This document shows, piece by piece, positions 8,297 through 18,063 of a stretch of 64,000 nucleotides of DNA; position 1 is the stretch's first letter, and each line of letters begins with the position of its first letter. The notes beneath the pieces were generated by a model. That model was not told where the DNA came from. It made no database searches and saw only the letters and a list, made by a program, of their open reading frames with translations. The position numbers and the translations under genes were made by a program. Origin of the DNA: Prevotella sp. tf2-5. Its GTDB lineage: Bacteria; Bacteroidota; Bacteroidia; Bacteroidales; Bacteroidaceae. The stretch lies in the NCBI RefSeq assembly GCF_900115435.1, contig NZ_FOWK01000002.1, positions 310,001-374,000 of the forward strand, given 5' to 3'.

Positions 8297-9331
8297 CTAG
8301 TATTGTCTTAACGCAGAGAGTAGTTCGTTATTCTCGCTCTTCATACCGATGGTAACACGCAGACAGTTGTGACAAAGCTGTACACGGGTACGGTTGCGGA
8401 CGATGATACCCTTGTCGACCAGATAGTCGTAAATCTTCTGCGCGTCTGTCATCTTGGCGAGGAAGAAATTGGCATCCGTCTTATACACCTCCTCGCAAAT
8501 GGGTAGCTCAGCAAATGCTTGCATGAGTCGACTGCGCTCGGCAAGGAGTGTCTTCACCCACTTGTCTATCTCGTATGGGTCCTTCAATGCCTCCAGCGCT
8601 TGTTGCTGAGTGAGCTGGTTGACATTATACGGATACTTCACCTTATTATATATTGATATAATCTCTTTGGAGGCGAAAGCCATTCCGAGCCGGATAGCAG
8701 CCAGTGCCCATGCCTTACTCATCGTATTGAGAACGATGAGGTTGGGGTATTTCACCAATTCCGTGCGGAGAGTCTGTTGTTGGGCGAAGTCGCTATATGC
8801 CTCGTCCACAATGACGATTCCCTCAAAAGCCTCAATGACCTTGATGATCTCATCGCGGTTGAGTGAATTACCCGTAGGGTTGTTGGGAGAGCATAGCCAG
8901 ATCATCTTCGTATGGCTGTCACAAGCCTTGAGCAAGTCCGTTGCTTGGAAGTCGTAATTCTCGTCTAAACGTACAGGACGATACTCTATGTCGTTAATGT
9001 CGGCACATACCTTATACATCCCGTAGGTCGGTTCGATGGCAACCACATTGTCCTTGCCCGGCTCACAGAAGATCCGGTAGGGTAGGTCGATTGCCTCATC
9101 GCTGCCATTACCCAGGAATATCATCTGTTCTGGGATGCCCTTTATCTTGCTTATCTGTTTCTTTAACTCACGTTGCAATGGATCTGGATAACGGTTGTAG
9201 GGCGCACCGTATGGATTCTCGTTGGCATCAAGGAACACATGTGCCTCCTTCCCAGAGTATTCGTCACGGGCACTGCTGTATGGTGCCAGACTCCAGATGT
9301 TTTTTCTGACTAATTGCTCAAGTGGTTTCAT
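8297..9331 (-). CDS. hisC: Histidinol-phosphate aminotransferase
   Basis: A PLP enzyme (344 residues, fold type I) that transaminates imidazole-acetol phosphate with glutamate to give histidinol phosphate. Landmarks are [17 protein letters not shown] near residue 34, CSPNNPTGN near 150, VDEAYSDF near 175, and the PLP lysine in [15 protein letters not shown] near 205. The C-terminus has the conserved Arg of LRVTIG that binds the substrate carboxylate or phosphate. It is third in the hisG-hisD-hisC operon. Confidence 0.95.
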   Translation of the reverse strand: MKPLEQLVRKNIWSLAPYSSARDEYSGKEAHVFLDANENPYGAPYNRYPDPLQRELKKQISKIKGIPEQMIFLGNGSDEAIDLPYRIFCEPGKDNVVAIEPTYGMYKVCADINDIEYRPVRLDENYDFQATDLLKACDSHTKMIWLCSPNNPTGNSLNRDEIIKVIEAFEGIVIVDEAYSDFAQQQTLRTELVKYPNLIVLNTMSKAWALAAIRLGMAFASKEIISIYNKVKYPYNVNQLTQQQALEALKDPYEIDKWVKTLLAERSRLMQAFAELPICEEVYKTDANFFLAKMTDAQKIYDYLVDKGIIVRNRTRVQLCHNCLRVTIGMKSENNELLSALRQY

Positions 9332-9339
9332 AGGGCGGG

Positions 9340-9375
9340 TAGGTATGTTAGGGGAGTTAGGTGTGTTAGGTGAGA
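9340..9375. repeat. Tandem array, 9-bp period, four units
   Basis: Four TAGG-initiated nonamers (9340, 9349, 9358, 9367) fill the hisD-hisC spacer and include the hisD stop codon and last two to three codons. Confidence 0.8.
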
Positions 9376-10649
9376 CTCTTAATACGAACAGTCATCGCAT
9401 TCTTATGGGCATCCAGTTGTTCTGCCTCAGCCATGAGTTCTACAGCATGACCGATATGGTGGATACCTTCTTCAGTAAGATGCTGGAATGTGATCTTGCG
9501 ACAATAGCTGTCGAGATTCACACCATTATAGGCTGTGGCATATCCGTGAGTGGGGAGTGTATGGTTTGTGCCGCTGGCATAGTCACCGGCACTCTCACAG
9601 GCATAGGATCCTAAGAACACACTGCCTGCGTTTATGACCTTCTCTGCCAGTTCTTCGTAGTTCTTGGTCTGTATCACCAAATGCTCTGGTGCATAGAGAT
9701 TCGTTAATGCCATCATCTCGTCATAGTCTTTGACGAGTACATAGCAACTGTTCTCTAATGCTTTGGAAGCCAGTTCTTTGCGTGGTAACACTTCAAGTTG
9801 TTTGTCAACCTGTTGATGGATCTCCTCCAGTTTACTCTCAGAGGTTGTGATGAGCAGAACCTGAGAGTCAATACCGTGCTCAGCCTGCGACAATAAGTCG
9901 GCAGCAACAAACTCAGCATTGGCAGTCTCATCGGCAAGGACACAGACCTCGGATGGTCCTGCGGGCATGTCGATAGCCACCTCGTCAAGACTGACCTGTT
10001 GCTTTGCCGCCATCACATATTGATTACCAGGACCGAAAATCTTAAAGACCTTAGGAACGGATTCCGTACCGTATGCCATCGCACCAATAGCCTGTACACC
10101 GCCGGCTTTGAAAATCTTGCTGACACCAGCGACACGGGCGGCATAGAGGATGGCAGGATTCACTTTGCCTTCCTTGTTGGGAGGAGTGCAGAGCACGATT
10201 TCTTTACAGCCAGCGATCTTGGCAGGAGTCGCAAGCATCAGGACGGTAGAGAAAAGTGGTGCCGTGCCGCCAGGGATATAGAGTCCCACCTTCTCGATGG
10301 CAACACTCTTCTGCCAGCAGGTCACTCCTTCCTGGGTCTTGATCTTCTGTCCTACGAAACGCTGGGAGATATGGAATACTTTGATGTTATGATGAGCGAG
10401 GATGATGGCGTCCTTCAAGTCGTTGCTGATAGCCTGCTCCGCCTCGTCCATCTCCTGCTCAGTGACAGCAAGAGAGGTAAGTATTGCCTTGTCGAACTTC
10501 TCCTCATATTCCTTTACCGCTGCATCTCCTCGCTGTCTCACGTCTGCAAGGACGCTGCTCACCGTAGCGTTCAGCTTCGTCAGGTCGAGTCGTGGACGTT
10601 CTACGATCTCTGCCCATTGCTCCCGTTTCGGATATTTAATGATTCTCAT
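9366..10649 (-). CDS. hisD: Histidinol dehydrogenase
   Basis: A zinc enzyme of 427 residues that oxidises histidinol to histidine in two NAD-dependent steps, the end of the pathway. Visible landmarks are [21 protein letters not shown] near residue 125, GPGNQYV near 210, the zinc/active-site stretch SQAEHGIDS (Gln and His ligands) near 255, and TNHTLPTHG near 365. The start at 10649 (MRIIKYP) gives the normal N-terminus; 10661 would add four residues. Its final codons lie in a 9-bp repeat array. Confidence 0.95.
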   Translation of the reverse strand: MRIIKYPKREQWAEIVERPRLDLTKLNATVSSVLADVRQRGDAAVKEYEEKFDKAILTSLAVTEQEMDEAEQAISNDLKDAIILAHHNIKVFHISQRFVGQKIKTQEGVTCWQKSVAIEKVGLYIPGGTAPLFSTVLMLATPAKIAGCKEIVLCTPPNKEGKVNPAILYAARVAGVSKIFKAGGVQAIGAMAYGTESVPKVFKIFGPGNQYVMAAKQQVSLDEVAIDMPAGPSEVCVLADETANAEFVAADLLSQAEHGIDSQVLLITTSESKLEEIHQQVDKQLEVLPRKELASKALENSCYVLVKDYDEMMALTNLYAPEHLVIQTKNYEELAEKVINAGSVFLGSYACESAGDYASGTNHTLPTHGYATAYNGVNLDSYCRKITFQHLTEEGIHHIGHAVELMAEAEQLDAHKNAMTVRIKSLT

Positions 10650-10680
10650 TTCAATTTTCAATCCTTTAGTTCTTCAGTCT

Positions 10681-11532
10681 TTAAAGAATCATTTTCTCAA
10701 TTGGTGTCACTAAGATACCCTGTGCTCCCATCTCCTTCAACTTACCGATAATCTCCCAGAAACGTTTCTGGTCAAGGACGGTATGAACAGAGCACCACTC
10801 GTCGTCGGCGAGGGGGATGATGGTAGGACTCTTTAAGCCTGGCAATACGTTGATGATTTCCTGTAGACGGGACTTGGGGGCATTCATGCGTACATATTTC
10901 TTGTCCTCAGCATCTTTCACCGCCTTGAAGCGGAACAGCATCTGCTCCAGGATATCACGCTTCTCCTGCGTCATTCCCTTGTGTCCGATCAGCAAAGCCT
11001 CACTTTCCATCACTACCTCTACCTCTCGGAGATTATTGCTCACAAGGGTAGAGCCACTGCTGACAATATCAAAGATGCCATCTGCAAGACCGATGCCCGG
11101 GCTGATTTCCACAGAACCGGTGATGACATGAATCTCAGCATGGATACCTTTCTTTGTCATGAACTGACGGAGGATATTGGGGTAGGAGGTGGCAATTTTC
11201 TTGCCATTAAACCACTCTACACCCTGATAGTCGATTTCTTTGGGGATGGCAAGGGAGAGACGGCATTTGGAGAATCCTAGGCGAGAGATGACTTCCGCAT
11301 CTTCACCTCGCTCTACAAACTCGTTCTCACCGACCACACCGATGTCGGCAACACCACTTGCCACACTTTGGGGAATGTCATCATCACGGAGATAGAGCAC
11401 TTCCAATGGGAAGTTGCCCGACTGAACCAATAGTGTGCGTCGTCCTGAACTAACCTTGATATCTGCCTCTGCGAGCAGGTTCATGGTGTCGTCAAACAGA
11501 CGACCTTTTGACTGTACTGCAATTCTTAACAT
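10681..11532 (-). CDS. hisG: ATP phosphoribosyltransferase, long form
   Basis: The first and controlling enzyme of histidine synthesis, joining ATP to PRPP. At 283 residues this is the long form, with two periplasmic-binding-like catalytic lobes plus the C-terminal regulatory domain (from about residue 210, LKSPTIIPLADDEWCSVHTV...). That domain binds histidine, so feedback inhibition is built in and no HisZ is needed. The PRPP loop is seen in GIGLADGIFDIVSSGSTL. It is first in the operon and has a promoter 25 bases upstream, with no attenuator-like His codon run in the short leader. Confidence 0.95.
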   Translation of the reverse strand: MLRIAVQSKGRLFDDTMNLLAEADIKVSSGRRTLLVQSGNFPLEVLYLRDDDIPQSVASGVADIGVVGENEFVERGEDAEVISRLGFSKCRLSLAIPKEIDYQGVEWFNGKKIATSYPNILRQFMTKKGIHAEIHVITGSVEISPGIGLADGIFDIVSSGSTLVSNNLREVEVVMESEALLIGHKGMTQEKRDILEQMLFRFKAVKDAEDKKYVRMNAPKSRLQEIINVLPGLKSPTIIPLADDEWCSVHTVLDQKRFWEIIGKLKEMGAQGILVTPIEKMIL

Positions 11533-11557
11533 ATAACTAATTAGCTAATTTAGTGCG

Positions 11558-11565
11558 CAAAGGTA
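11558..11565 (-). promoter_or_regulatory. -7 element for the his operon
   Basis: The minus strand reads TACCTTTG. CTTG at 11586-11589 (minus strand), 20 bases upstream, is a partial -33 match. This promoter overlaps the region of the divergent transglycosylase promoter. Confidence 0.7.
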
Positions 11566-11596
11566 CGCATTTCTCATCATATTTGCAAGAAAATGT

Positions 11597-11627
11597 TTTG
11601 TTTTGTGCTCGCTTAATCGTACCTTTG
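11597..11627 (+). promoter_or_regulatory. Consensus Bacteroidetes promoter for the transglycosylase gene
   Basis: TTTG (11597-11600), N19, TACCTTTG (11620-11627). Predicted transcription start is near 11634, leaving a leader of about 13 bases. Confidence 0.8.
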
Positions 11628-11646
11628 CACTCAAAATTCAAAGATT

Positions 11647-12780
11647 TTGACGCAAAAGAGTATATATATTCATCTTTTAGGGTTGATGATCCTGCTGGCT
11701 TCCTGTACTAAGAAACAACAGGAACCGATGACACCATGGGGTGGAGAGGAGGCAGATTCTGTTGCTGGCGACTTCGACTTGGAGCAAATTGTCAGTAATG
11801 GTGAGTTGATAGCACTCGCTGTGACAGGACCAGAGACCTATTATGACTATCGTGGAAAGCAACTGGGTACGGAATATATGCTCTGTCAGCGTTTTGCGAA
11901 TAAGATAGGAGTGAGTCTTCGAGTGGAGGTCTGTCGTGACTCTCTTGAGATGGTACACCGTCTTGCCGATGGGGATGCTGACTTAATCTTGTTTCGCAAC
12001 AGTTCTCTGTCTAAACGACTCGCTTGGAAGATAGGTGACGATAAACCCCAGTTGGTGAAGGCGCTAACGGAATGGTATACCCCTAAACTGTTGGATGAGG
12101 TGAAGAAGGAAGAGGATTACTTGTTGTCGTCACGTTCTGTTAAACGCCGTGTCTATGCTCCTATGCTGAATGCCAAGGGGGGTGTCATTTCCCATTATGA
12201 CGCCTATTTCCAACAGTACTGTCGCAGCATCCGCTGGGATTGGCGTCTGATGGCGGCACAGTGCTATCAAGAGTCAACCTTCGACCCACAGGCTCGTTCG
12301 TGGGCTGGTGCCTGTGGACTGATGCAGATCATGCCTTCTACGGCTGACCATCTTGGATTGGCACGGTCGGATATGTTTAACCCGGAGAAGAGTATTGCCG
12401 CTGCTGCCAAACTCATTGGTGAACTTGACCGCTCATTCTCAGATATCCGTAATCAACAGGAGCGCATCAAGTTCATCCTAGCCGCCTATAATGGTGGTGC
12501 CAACCACGTTCGTGATGCGATGGCACTGGCAAGAAAAAACGGTCGTGACCCACAACGTTGGTCGGATGTCAGTCATTATATCTTGATGCTTGCCCAGCCG
12601 GAATACTACAACGACCCCGTCGTGAAGTATGGGTATATGCGAGGCTCGGAGACCGCGGGTTATGTCGATAAAATCATGCAGCGGTGGAACGGCTATCGTG
12701 GTGTGAAATCTCCGTCCATAGGCGGAATGTCCGGCACACCGCAACGAGCTGTCCATGAGAAGAAAAAGTATAAAATATGA
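11647..12780 (+). CDS. MltF-like lytic transglycosylase lipoprotein
   Basis: A 377-residue envelope enzyme that cleaves peptidoglycan with formation of anhydro-muramic acid. The order is a lipoprotein signal (lipobox LASC near residue 19), an amino-acid-binding-protein-like domain (about 50-170), and a lysozyme-like SLT domain. The SLT domain has catalytic Glu in CYQESTFDPQARS followed by AGACGLMQIMP and AAYNGG. The binding-protein plus SLT architecture is that of MltF. The start is TTG at 11647, which gives the signal peptide a basic N-terminus; the next ATG (11686) would remove it. The small gene at 12815 follows. Confidence 0.88.
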   Translation: MTQKSIYIHLLGLMILLASCTKKQQEPMTPWGGEEADSVAGDFDLEQIVSNGELIALAVTGPETYYDYRGKQLGTEYMLCQRFANKIGVSLRVEVCRDSLEMVHRLADGDADLILFRNSSLSKRLAWKIGDDKPQLVKALTEWYTPKLLDEVKKEEDYLLSSRSVKRRVYAPMLNAKGGVISHYDAYFQQYCRSIRWDWRLMAAQCYQESTFDPQARSWAGACGLMQIMPSTADHLGLARSDMFNPEKSIAAAAKLIGELDRSFSDIRNQQERIKFILAAYNGGANHVRDAMALARKNGRDPQRWSDVSHYILMLAQPEYYNDPVVKYGYMRGSETAGYVDKIMQRWNGYRGVKSPSIGGMSGTPQRAVHEKKKYKI

Positions 12781-12814
12781 AAACTAAGATATGTAACCTT
12801 TTAAAATGTAGGAT

Positions 12815-13273
12815 ATGTCAACATGGATTTTAATCAGTTTGATGAGTAGTTGGCTGGGTACCCAGTCCATACAGGGAATTTTCTCGAGGATGCCAAAAGG
12901 TCAATTGGTCATGATAGAGTATTCGGAGCAAGGGACAATGGCAGGGTATAGGTACTATGGGTGTGTGGAACTTCAGAAAGACGGTTCCGTTACTGTCAAG
13001 GCTCAAAAGGAAAGCTATGGTGAGATTATTGAGAAAAAAGTGAAGGCAGAGGTGCTTACGGAATTGAGAGACATCGTCAAAGGGCATAAGATGTACAGGT
13101 ATAAGGAAAGATACCGTCCTTTCTTCGAAGTCTTGGATGGGTATTCATGGTCTTTCACCGCTAAGTTCTCTGACGGAGAGTCAATCAGCTCGGCTGGATA
13201 CAATGCCCGTCCTAGTGGAGAGGGGTTGAAGACGTTGATGCAATATATGATGAAATTGGTAACTGATAACTAA
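12815..13273 (+). CDS. Hypothetical protein, 152 aa
   Basis: No family recognised. The first 20 residues are hydrophobic (MSTWILISLMSSWLG), suggesting a signal or anchor. The rest is a small mixed alpha/beta domain with paired aromatic segments (YKERYRPFFEVLDGYSWSF). It lies 34 bases after the transglycosylase gene and before a strong hairpin, so it is probably the last gene of that transcript. Confidence 0.6.
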   Translation: MSTWILISLMSSWLGTQSIQGIFSRMPKGQLVMIEYSEQGTMAGYRYYGCVELQKDGSVTVKAQKESYGEIIEKKVKAEVLTELRDIVKGHKMYRYKERYRPFFEVLDGYSWSFTAKFSDGESISSAGYNARPSGEGLKTLMQYMMKLVTDN

Positions 13274-13274
13274 T

Positions 13275-13304
13275 AGCGAGGCTTGCCGGTCGGCAAGCCT
13301 CGCT
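13275..13304. terminator. Strong hairpin between convergent genes
   Basis: A perfect 14-bp inverted repeat (13275-13288 with 13291-13304) separated by 2 bases sits between convergent genes. There is no real T tract on either side, so it could end transcripts in both directions or protect 3' ends. Confidence 0.65.
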
Positions 13305-13312
13305 GTGTTAAA

Positions 13313-14830
13313 TTACTGATGTTGTTCACGTAGTAGGTCGTTGACGGTTTTTACGGGGTTGAAAGTGCCGAGGGGAACTTCTACAAAGATAGTACTCCAG
13401 TCACTCATGGCACCGTTCCACAGACCTGGCAATTCCAATGCCAGTAACTCCTTGCCACTCTTCGATTTCTGAGAGATGAATCCCGTAGTCGGGTCGACAT
13501 ACTTAGGCAGGTCGAAAGCATTGCCCTTGTAATCCTTAACTGCGCATACGAGGTCAACGGGATTGAAATGGGTGCCTTTAGTGAACATCTCCATATACTC
13601 CTTGTTTGACTTGTCAATCTGTGAGCTCTCCAAAATCTGTAACGATACGGTACCGTCCTGATTGTAAGTAAGGAACGGGCCACCACCAGGCTCACCTACG
13701 TTCTTTACCACACCGCAGACGCGCATCGGGCGGTTGAGCTTGTTGCGTAAGTAGATAACCAGTTCGGCATCCTCCAGTTCCTTGATATCCGACTTGCGGC
13801 AGCAGAGGTCTTGTTGTACAAAGCGGATGATCTCCTCAATCTGCTCATGGCTGTACTTTCCAGTATCCAACAGACGCAGATACTCAAAGGCTTTCTCCTG
13901 TAGGGTGACGAGTACACCAGCGATGATCTGTTTCCACTCTACTGTCTCAGGTTTCAGACGATCAGGTACCACATTGTCGATATTCTTCACAAAGATGACA
14001 TCAGCCTCTATCTCGTTGAGGTTCTCAATCAGAGCACCATGACCGCCTGGACGGAACAGCAGGGTGCCGTCACTGTTGCGGAACGGGGTACCGTCAGGAT
14101 TGGCAGCAATAGTATCAGTAGAAGGCTTCTGCTCAGAGAAGGTGATGTCGTACTTGATACCATATTTCTTGGCATAGACATCTGCCTTTTGCGCTACCTT
14201 TGCTTTGAAAAGATCCATGTGCTCGTGACTGACGGTGAAATGTACATGTGCCTCACCGTTAGATGCAGCATAGAGCGCTCCCTCAACAAGATGTTCCTCC
14301 ATAGGGGTGCGAGGACCTTCTGGATAGTTGTGGAAGAGTAGCAAGCCCTTGGGTAATTGTCCGTAGTTGAGACCCTCTGCCTTCAACATGTTGGCAGCGA
14401 CAGCCTTGTAGTTACCTTCGCTGATGAGTGCCTTGATGCCCTTGCCTTCATTCTTCTTACAAGCAGCATCGAGTTCATCATAGAAAGCAAACTTCTCGAT
14501 ATTGTCGAAATACTTCTTCTCGAAATCTGTAGTAGGCACGTCATAGTCAGCATCCACAAAGGCAAACATGTCTTTGAACATACGACTGGCAGCACCAGAG
14601 GCAGGAACGAATTTCACGACGCGCTTGCCGGCAGCCTTATACTGTTGCCAAGCCTCTACATACTTTTTACGGTCGGCTTCGTTAGGAGCGACAATGCCAC
14701 GTTCAATACTGGCAGCGGCTTCCAGTTTCAGGAAAGGGAATCCCGTTTTGAACTGTCCGAGCTGATACTCAATCTGAGCTTCACTGATGCCCTTCTGGGC
14801 AAGTTGTTTTAGGTCTTGTTGTGATAACAT
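13313..14830 (-). CDS. DUF4301 family protein
   Basis: A 505-residue soluble protein of the DUF4301 family, known mostly from Bacteroidetes. The N-terminal FVPASGAASRMFKDMFAF segment resembles a nucleotide-binding loop, and GTLLFRPGGHGALIENLN near residue 260 resembles the sugar-nucleotide transferase fold, so a nucleotidyltransferase-like activity is plausible but unproven. It is monocistronic, with its own promoter divergent from fabD. Confidence 0.85.
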   Translation of the reverse strand: MLSQQDLKQLAQKGISEAQIEYQLGQFKTGFPFLKLEAAASIERGIVAPNEADRKKYVEAWQQYKAAGKRVVKFVPASGAASRMFKDMFAFVDADYDVPTTDFEKKYFDNIEKFAFYDELDAACKKNEGKGIKALISEGNYKAVAANMLKAEGLNYGQLPKGLLLFHNYPEGPRTPMEEHLVEGALYAASNGEAHVHFTVSHEHMDLFKAKVAQKADVYAKKYGIKYDITFSEQKPSTDTIAANPDGTPFRNSDGTLLFRPGGHGALIENLNEIEADVIFVKNIDNVVPDRLKPETVEWKQIIAGVLVTLQEKAFEYLRLLDTGKYSHEQIEEIIRFVQQDLCCRKSDIKELEDAELVIYLRNKLNRPMRVCGVVKNVGEPGGGPFLTYNQDGTVSLQILESSQIDKSNKEYMEMFTKGTHFNPVDLVCAVKDYKGNAFDLPKYVDPTTGFISQKSKSGKELLALELPGLWNGAMSDWSTIFVEVPLGTFNPVKTVNDLLREQHQ

Positions 14831-14863
14831 AATATTAAAAATTATTTAGTAGATTCTAATCTG

Positions 14864-14895
14864 CAAAGATAAGGAAAAACCATGATAACTCCAAA
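14864..14895 (-). promoter_or_regulatory. Promoter for the DUF4301 gene
   Basis: On the minus strand, TTTG (14895-14892), N20, TATCTTTG (14871-14864). Confidence 0.75.
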
Positions 14896-14933
14896 TGTTT
14901 TGCCAATTATTCTTTACTTAGCAAAAAAATTCG

Positions 14934-14941
14934 TACCTTTG
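14934..14941 (+). promoter_or_regulatory. -7 element for the fabD operon
   Basis: TACCTTTG, 50 bases before the ATG. No good -33 TTTG at standard spacing. Confidence 0.65.
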
Positions 14942-14990
14942 TCGGCGAATATTAATAAAGGTAAGTCAAATTAATCAAAATAGATAAAAA

Positions 14991-15881
14991 ATGAAAGCAT
15001 TTGTTTTTCCCGGACAGGGAGCACAGTTCGTAGGTATGGGTAAGGACCTCTATGACAACAACGCCACAGCGAAAGAACTTTTTGAGAAGGCTAATGATAT
15101 TCTGGGTTATCGTATTACCGATATCATGTTTGAGGGTACTGATGAGGATTTGAAGCAGACAAAGGTGACGCAGCCTGCCGTATTCCTTCACTCAGTGATC
15201 TCTGCCATCTGTATGGGTGATCAATTCCAGCCAGAGATGACGGCAGGTCACTCTCTGGGTGAGTTCTCTGCATTGGTAGCTGCCGGTGCGTTGAGCTTTG
15301 AGGATGGTCTGAAACTGGTATATGCCCGTGCAATGGCAATGCAGAAGGCATGTGAGGCACAGCCCTCCACGATGGCTGCCATTATAGGACTCCCAGACGA
15401 GAAAGTCGAAGAGGTATGCGCCGAGGTTAGCAAGATGGGCAAGGGTGTATGTGTCGCAGCTAACTATAATAACCCGGGTCAGTTGGTTATCTCAGGTAAT
15501 ATTGAAGCCATCAACGAGGCTTGTGAACAGTTGAAAGCTGCAGGTGCCAAGCGTGCATTGCCTCTGAAGGTGGGTGGCGCTTTCCATTCTCCTCTGATGC
15601 AGCCTGCTAAGGATGAGCTGCAGGCAGCTATTGAGAAGACTGAGTTCCAGACTCCGAAATGTCCAGTCTATCAGAATGTGGACGCTAAGCCTCATACGGA
15701 TGCGGCAGAGATTAAGGCAAACCTGATCGCCCAGTTAACGAGCTCTGTACGTTGGACACAGATTGTGCAGAATATGATAGCCGATGGTGCTGACGACTTC
15801 ACGGAGTGCGGTCCTGGTAAAGCCCTGCAGGGTATGATTGCCAAGATCAACAAAGAGGTATCTGCGCACGGTATCGAATAA
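14991..15881 (+). CDS. fabD: Malonyl-CoA:ACP transacylase
   Basis: Loads malonyl groups on acyl carrier protein for fatty-acid synthesis. It is 296 residues long with the normal start FVFPGQGAQFVGMG, the nucleophile elbow GHSLGEFSAL (Ser near residue 88), an oxyanion Gln in the first motif, the substrate-carboxylate Arg in YARAMAMQ, and the catalytic His in GGAFHSPLM. It heads an operon with a GH13 enzyme and an AlaX protein, an unusual grouping for fabD. Confidence 0.95.
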   Translation: MKAFVFPGQGAQFVGMGKDLYDNNATAKELFEKANDILGYRITDIMFEGTDEDLKQTKVTQPAVFLHSVISAICMGDQFQPEMTAGHSLGEFSALVAAGALSFEDGLKLVYARAMAMQKACEAQPSTMAAIIGLPDEKVEEVCAEVSKMGKGVCVAANYNNPGQLVISGNIEAINEACEQLKAAGAKRALPLKVGGAFHSPLMQPAKDELQAAIEKTEFQTPKCPVYQNVDAKPHTDAAEIKANLIAQLTSSVRWTQIVQNMIADGADDFTECGPGKALQGMIAKINKEVSAHGIE

Positions 15882-15902
15882 ATTCCTTAGAGGAACAGAA
15901 TA

Positions 15903-17558
15903 ATGAAAGAGAAGGTTATCATCTACCAGGTGTTCACCCGTCTTTACGGGAATCGGAACACGACACGACAAGAGAACGGCACCATCGAGGAGAACGGCTG
16001 CGGAAAGATGGCAGACTTTACTCCAGAGGTGTTGGAAGGCATGGCGCGGATGGGTATCAGTCATATGTGGTATACGGGAATTATCCGACATGCTACTGTC
16101 ACTGATTATACAGCCTATGGTATCCCTCGACAGCACTCAGCTGTCGTCAAGGGGAAGGCAGGCTCTCCATATGCTATTACGGACTATTATGATATTGATC
16201 CGGATTTGGCAATGGATGTTAACCAGCGTATGCCTGAGTTCGAACAGTTGGTGGCGCGTACCCATGAGGCAGGACTGAAGGTCATCATCGACTTTGTTCC
16301 AAATCATGTGGCTCGTCAGTATCATTCTGTCTGTAAACCGGCAGGTGTGAAGGACTTGGGTGAGGATGACCGTTCTGACTGTGGTTTCGATCCGGTAAAC
16401 AATAATTTTTACTATTGTCCAGGTCAGCGTTTTATGCCATCTTTTGACCTTTATCATGGGGAACAGGAACCATATGTTGAGGAACCTGCCAAGGCAACGG
16501 GAAATGACCGTTTCGACAATGCTCCAGGGAGGAATGACTGGTATGAGACAGTGAAACTGAACTACGGTGTCGATTATTATGCCGGTTGCGTTGGACATTT
16601 TGAACCGATTCCCAATACTTGGAAGAAGATGACAGATATCCTGTTGTTCTGGGCATCCAAAGGTATAGACGGTTTCCGTTGTGATATGGCGGAGATGGTA
16701 CCAGCCGATTTCTGGGCATATGCCACAACGATTGTCAAGCGGAAATACAAGGATGTTGTCTTTGTGGGTGAGGTGTATAATCCCAATGAGTATCGTCATT
16801 ATATCGCTTCTGGTTTTGATTGGCTGTATGACAAAGTAGGGATGTATGACACGATGCGTAACGTCATCTGTCATCAAGCTCCTACTAGTGCTATCAGTGG
16901 AGCCTGGCAGCAGACGGATGATATTCGTGACCACATGCTCTATTTCTTGGAGAATCATGATGAGCAGCGTATTGCCAGCGATTTCTTTGCGGCAGATGCC
17001 ATGAAGGGCGTGCCGGCAATGATAGCCTCGTTGCTGATGCAACAGAATCCTTTCATGCTGTACGCTGGAGAGGAATATGGTGAGCATGGTATGGACAAAG
17101 AGGGTTTCAGTGGTAATGACGGTCGTACGACGATCTTCGACTATTGGAGTATTGATACCCTTTGTCGTGCGGCAGAGAATAAATTGACAGCAAAGGAGAA
17201 ACAGCTTTTTGATATTCATAAGCGTGTCATGCAGATAGCCCGTAAGGAAAAGGCTGTCAGAGATGGTGTGTTCTTTGATTTGATGTATGTGAACCCACAG
17301 TTGGAGCGTCAGTATGTGTTCCTCAGGAAAGCAGGTAAGGATCTCTTGTTGGTAGCAGTGAATTTCGATGATTATGCTGTCGCAATTGATGTAATCATCC
17401 CGGCTCATGCCTTCGACTATCTGAAAATAGAAGAGGGAGTATATCCTACCGTGGATCTGTTGACAAAGGAGAAAGAGGATACAGAGTTGAAACGCGACGG
17501 TTCCATCCGTCTGACAATGGATGCAAGAGGCGGATACGTGCTAAAGATGAAAGTGTGA
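15903..17558 (+). CDS. Alpha-amylase family (GH13) glycosidase
   Basis: A 551-residue cytoplasmic GH13 enzyme with no signal peptide. The four conserved regions are present: DFVPNH near residue 130, GFRCDMAE with nucleophile Asp261, VFVGEVYN with acid/base Glu290, and FLENHDEQ with Asp353. A C-terminal beta domain completes the fold. It probably acts on intracellular alpha-glucans or maltodextrins, and exact specificity cannot be assigned. It starts 21 bases after fabD and ends 1 base before alaX, so all three share a transcript. Confidence 0.9.
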   Translation: MKEKVIIYQVFTRLYGNRNTTRQENGTIEENGCGKMADFTPEVLEGMARMGISHMWYTGIIRHATVTDYTAYGIPRQHSAVVKGKAGSPYAITDYYDIDPDLAMDVNQRMPEFEQLVARTHEAGLKVIIDFVPNHVARQYHSVCKPAGVKDLGEDDRSDCGFDPVNNNFYYCPGQRFMPSFDLYHGEQEPYVEEPAKATGNDRFDNAPGRNDWYETVKLNYGVDYYAGCVGHFEPIPNTWKKMTDILLFWASKGIDGFRCDMAEMVPADFWAYATTIVKRKYKDVVFVGEVYNPNEYRHYIASGFDWLYDKVGMYDTMRNVICHQAPTSAISGAWQQTDDIRDHMLYFLENHDEQRIASDFFAADAMKGVPAMIASLLMQQNPFMLYAGEEYGEHGMDKEGFSGNDGRTTIFDYWSIDTLCRAAENKLTAKEKQLFDIHKRVMQIARKEKAVRDGVFFDLMYVNPQLERQYVFLRKAGKDLLLVAVNFDDYAVAIDVIIPAHAFDYLKIEEGVYPTVDLLTKEKEDTELKRDGSIRLTMDARGGYVLKMKV

Positions 17559-17559
17559 G

Positions 17560-18024
17560 ATGGAAGATTTTATCTTAAACGAGCATCATAAAGAGGAATA
17601 TCCTCCTGCACATACTGCAGAGCATCTCCTGAACCAGACGATGATTCGGTTGTTCGGGTGTGAGCGCTCCTATAATGCGCATATCGAACGGAAGAAGAGT
17701 AAGATGAGTTTTCATATCGACCATAAACCTTCTCGACAGGAGGAGAGGGAGATAGAACGGAGGATGAATGAACTTATCGACGAAGACCTTCCTGTTACTT
17801 TTGAGTTTGTGACCCGGGATAATCTTCCAGAAGGTGTGTCACCAGACCGACTGCCTGATGATGCTTCGGAGACCATCCGACTGGTGCGTATCGGTGACTA
17901 TGATGTCTGTCCATGTATCGGGAAACATGTACGCTCCACTAGTCAGATAGGACGTTTCGAGATGTTAGGTACCAATTGGGACGAGCATGAACGGTCGTTC
18001 AGGGTGAGATTCAAGATTGTATAA
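17560..18024 (+). CDS. AlaX-like alanyl-tRNA editing protein
   Basis: A free-standing tRNA-editing domain (154 residues) related to the second additional domain of threonyl- and alanyl-tRNA synthetases. The zinc ligands are visible: PAHTAEHLLNQ supplies the HxxxH pair and CPCIGKHVRSTSQIG the Cys and His. Such proteins hydrolyse mischarged Ser-tRNA(Ala) or Gly-tRNA(Ala). It follows the GH13 gene with a 1-base gap and is ended by a terminator hairpin. Confidence 0.85.
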   Translation: MEDFILNEHHKEEYPPAHTAEHLLNQTMIRLFGCERSYNAHIERKKSKMSFHIDHKPSRQEEREIERRMNELIDEDLPVTFEFVTRDNLPEGVSPDRLPDDASETIRLVRIGDYDVCPCIGKHVRSTSQIGRFEMLGTNWDEHERSFRVRFKIV

Positions 18025-18027
18025 ACA

Positions 18028-18057
18028 AAACATCCCGACTGTGTGGTCGGGATGTTT
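18028..18057. terminator. Bidirectional terminator hairpin
   Basis: A 12-bp stem (18028-18039 with 18046-18057) lies between the convergent AlaX and EEP genes, with AAA/TTT flanks suited to both strands. Confidence 0.75.
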
Positions 18058-18063
18058 CGTTTA

